Positions 6,014 through 6,605 of a stretch of 6,605 bases of DNA are shown here, piece by piece. Origin of the DNA: Acidimicrobiia bacterium. GTDB lineage: Bacteria; Actinomycetota; Acidimicrobiia; IMCC26256; JAENVU01. The translations under genes and the position numbers were made by a program. Each line of letters opens with the position of its first letter. The first letter of the stretch is position 1. A model generated the notes under the pieces. It saw only the letters and a list, made by a program, of their open reading frames with translations. It had not been told where the DNA came from and made no database searches. The stretch covers positions 1 to 6,605 of the forward strand of contig JAENVU010000097.1 of assembly GCA_016650415.1 (NCBI GenBank), read 5' to 3'.

Positions 6014-6605
6014 ATGCCGGTCGTGCGGGGGATCGATTCGTCGACGCAGTCGACCAAGGTCGAAATCCGGGACGTCGAGACCGGCGAACTGGTCGGCTCC
6101 GGCCGCGCACCGCACCCGTCGACCACGCCACCGGTGTCGGAGCAGGATCCGCAGACGTGGTGGGACGCGCTTCGAGCCGCGAGCGCGGCCGCCGGCCCCG
6201 ACGACGTCGCCGCGACCTCGGTCGCGGCCCAACAGCACGGTCTGGTCGTCACCGATGCCGACGGGACCCCGCTCCGACCCGCCAAGTTGTGGAACGACAC
6301 CGAGTCCGCACCCGACGCGGGTTGGTTGCTCACCCAACTCGCCGACGGCGCACGCGGATGGGCGCAGGCCTGTGGCTCCGTCCCGGTCGCGGCCTTCACG
6401 ATCACGAAGCTCTCGTGGTTGCACCGCCGCGAACCGGACCTCTTCCGCCGCATCGAACGAGTTGTGCTCCCGCACGACTGGCTCGGCTGGAAGTTGACCG
6501 GCGAATACGCGACCGACCGCGGCGATGCGTCCGGTACCGGCTACTGGTCGCCCACCACGGGGGAGTATCGACTCGACCTGTTGGAGATCGTCGACCGGGA
6601 CCTCG
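6014..6605 (+). CDS. xylB: Xylulokinase, N-terminal part (cut by right edge)
   Basis: From the ATG at 6014 there are 197 complete codons with no stop before the edge. GAGGGG at 6001-6006, seven bases upstream, is a good ribosome binding site. The protein is a FGGY-family sugar kinase that phosphorylates D-xylulose with ATP to D-xylulose 5-phosphate. Visible marks are the N-terminal phosphate-binding loop VRGIDSSTQSTKVEIRD, AATSVAAQQHGLV (about 66-78), the substrate-contact segment AKLWNDTES (about 90-98), FTITKLSWLHRREPDLF, and the xylulokinase signature LPHDWLGWKLTG followed by DRGDASGTGYW. The last two are much closer to xylulokinase than to glycerol kinase or gluconokinase. The C-terminal ATP-binding domain is outside the window. 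Its position behind xylA agrees with the function. Confidence 0.95.
   Translation, partial: MPVVRGIDSSTQSTKVEIRDVETGELVGSGRAPHPSTTPPVSEQDPQTWWDALRAASAAAGPDDVAATSVAAQQHGLVVTDADGTPLRPAKLWNDTESAPDAGWLLTQLADGARGWAQACGSVPVAAFTITKLSWLHRREPDLFRRIERVVLPHDWLGWKLTGEYATDRGDASGTGYWSPTTGEYRLDLLEIVDRDL

Overview
The window is GC-rich DNA with GTG as well as ATG starts, Shine-Dalgarno sites and tightly packed genes. The actinobacterial-type xylose isomerase, the paired CaiB-like CoA-transferases and the codon usage suggest a high-GC actinobacterium. An Acidimicrobiia-like lineage is my guess from style alone, because no rRNA or lineage marker is present.

Layout from left to right. (1) The N-terminus of a probable GNAT acetyltransferase runs off the left edge on the minus strand. 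(2) Divergent from it on the plus strand is a small membrane-anchored GAF-domain protein. (3) Convergent with that gene is a minus-strand group, read right to left: a beta-lactamase-fold serine hydrolase (4677 to 3577), then two CaiB/BaiF (family III) CoA-transferases (3495 to 2323 and 2326 to 1118) joined by an ATGA overlap. (4) Head-to-head with the serine hydrolase, across 93 bp, is a plus-strand xylose pathway: xylA (4771-5931) and the first 197 codons of xylB (6014 to the right edge).

XylA converts D-xylose to D-xylulose and XylB phosphorylates it to D-xylulose 5-phosphate, which enters the pentose phosphate pathway. No xylose transporter or regulator is in view. The minus-strand group looks like a separate acyl-CoA catabolic module of unknown substrate. 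In the two CoA-transferases, only the downstream one keeps the aspartate expected to carry the catalytic acyl/CoA anhydride. The upstream one has serine there, which suggests a heteromeric enzyme with one active type of subunit.

The most striking non-coding element is a perfect 48-bp palindrome (5947-5994) filling most of the xylA-xylB gap. I saw no CRISPR array, tRNA, rRNA, transposase or phage gene. I did not find a clearly new system. The best leads are the palindrome and the asymmetric CoA-transferase pair.
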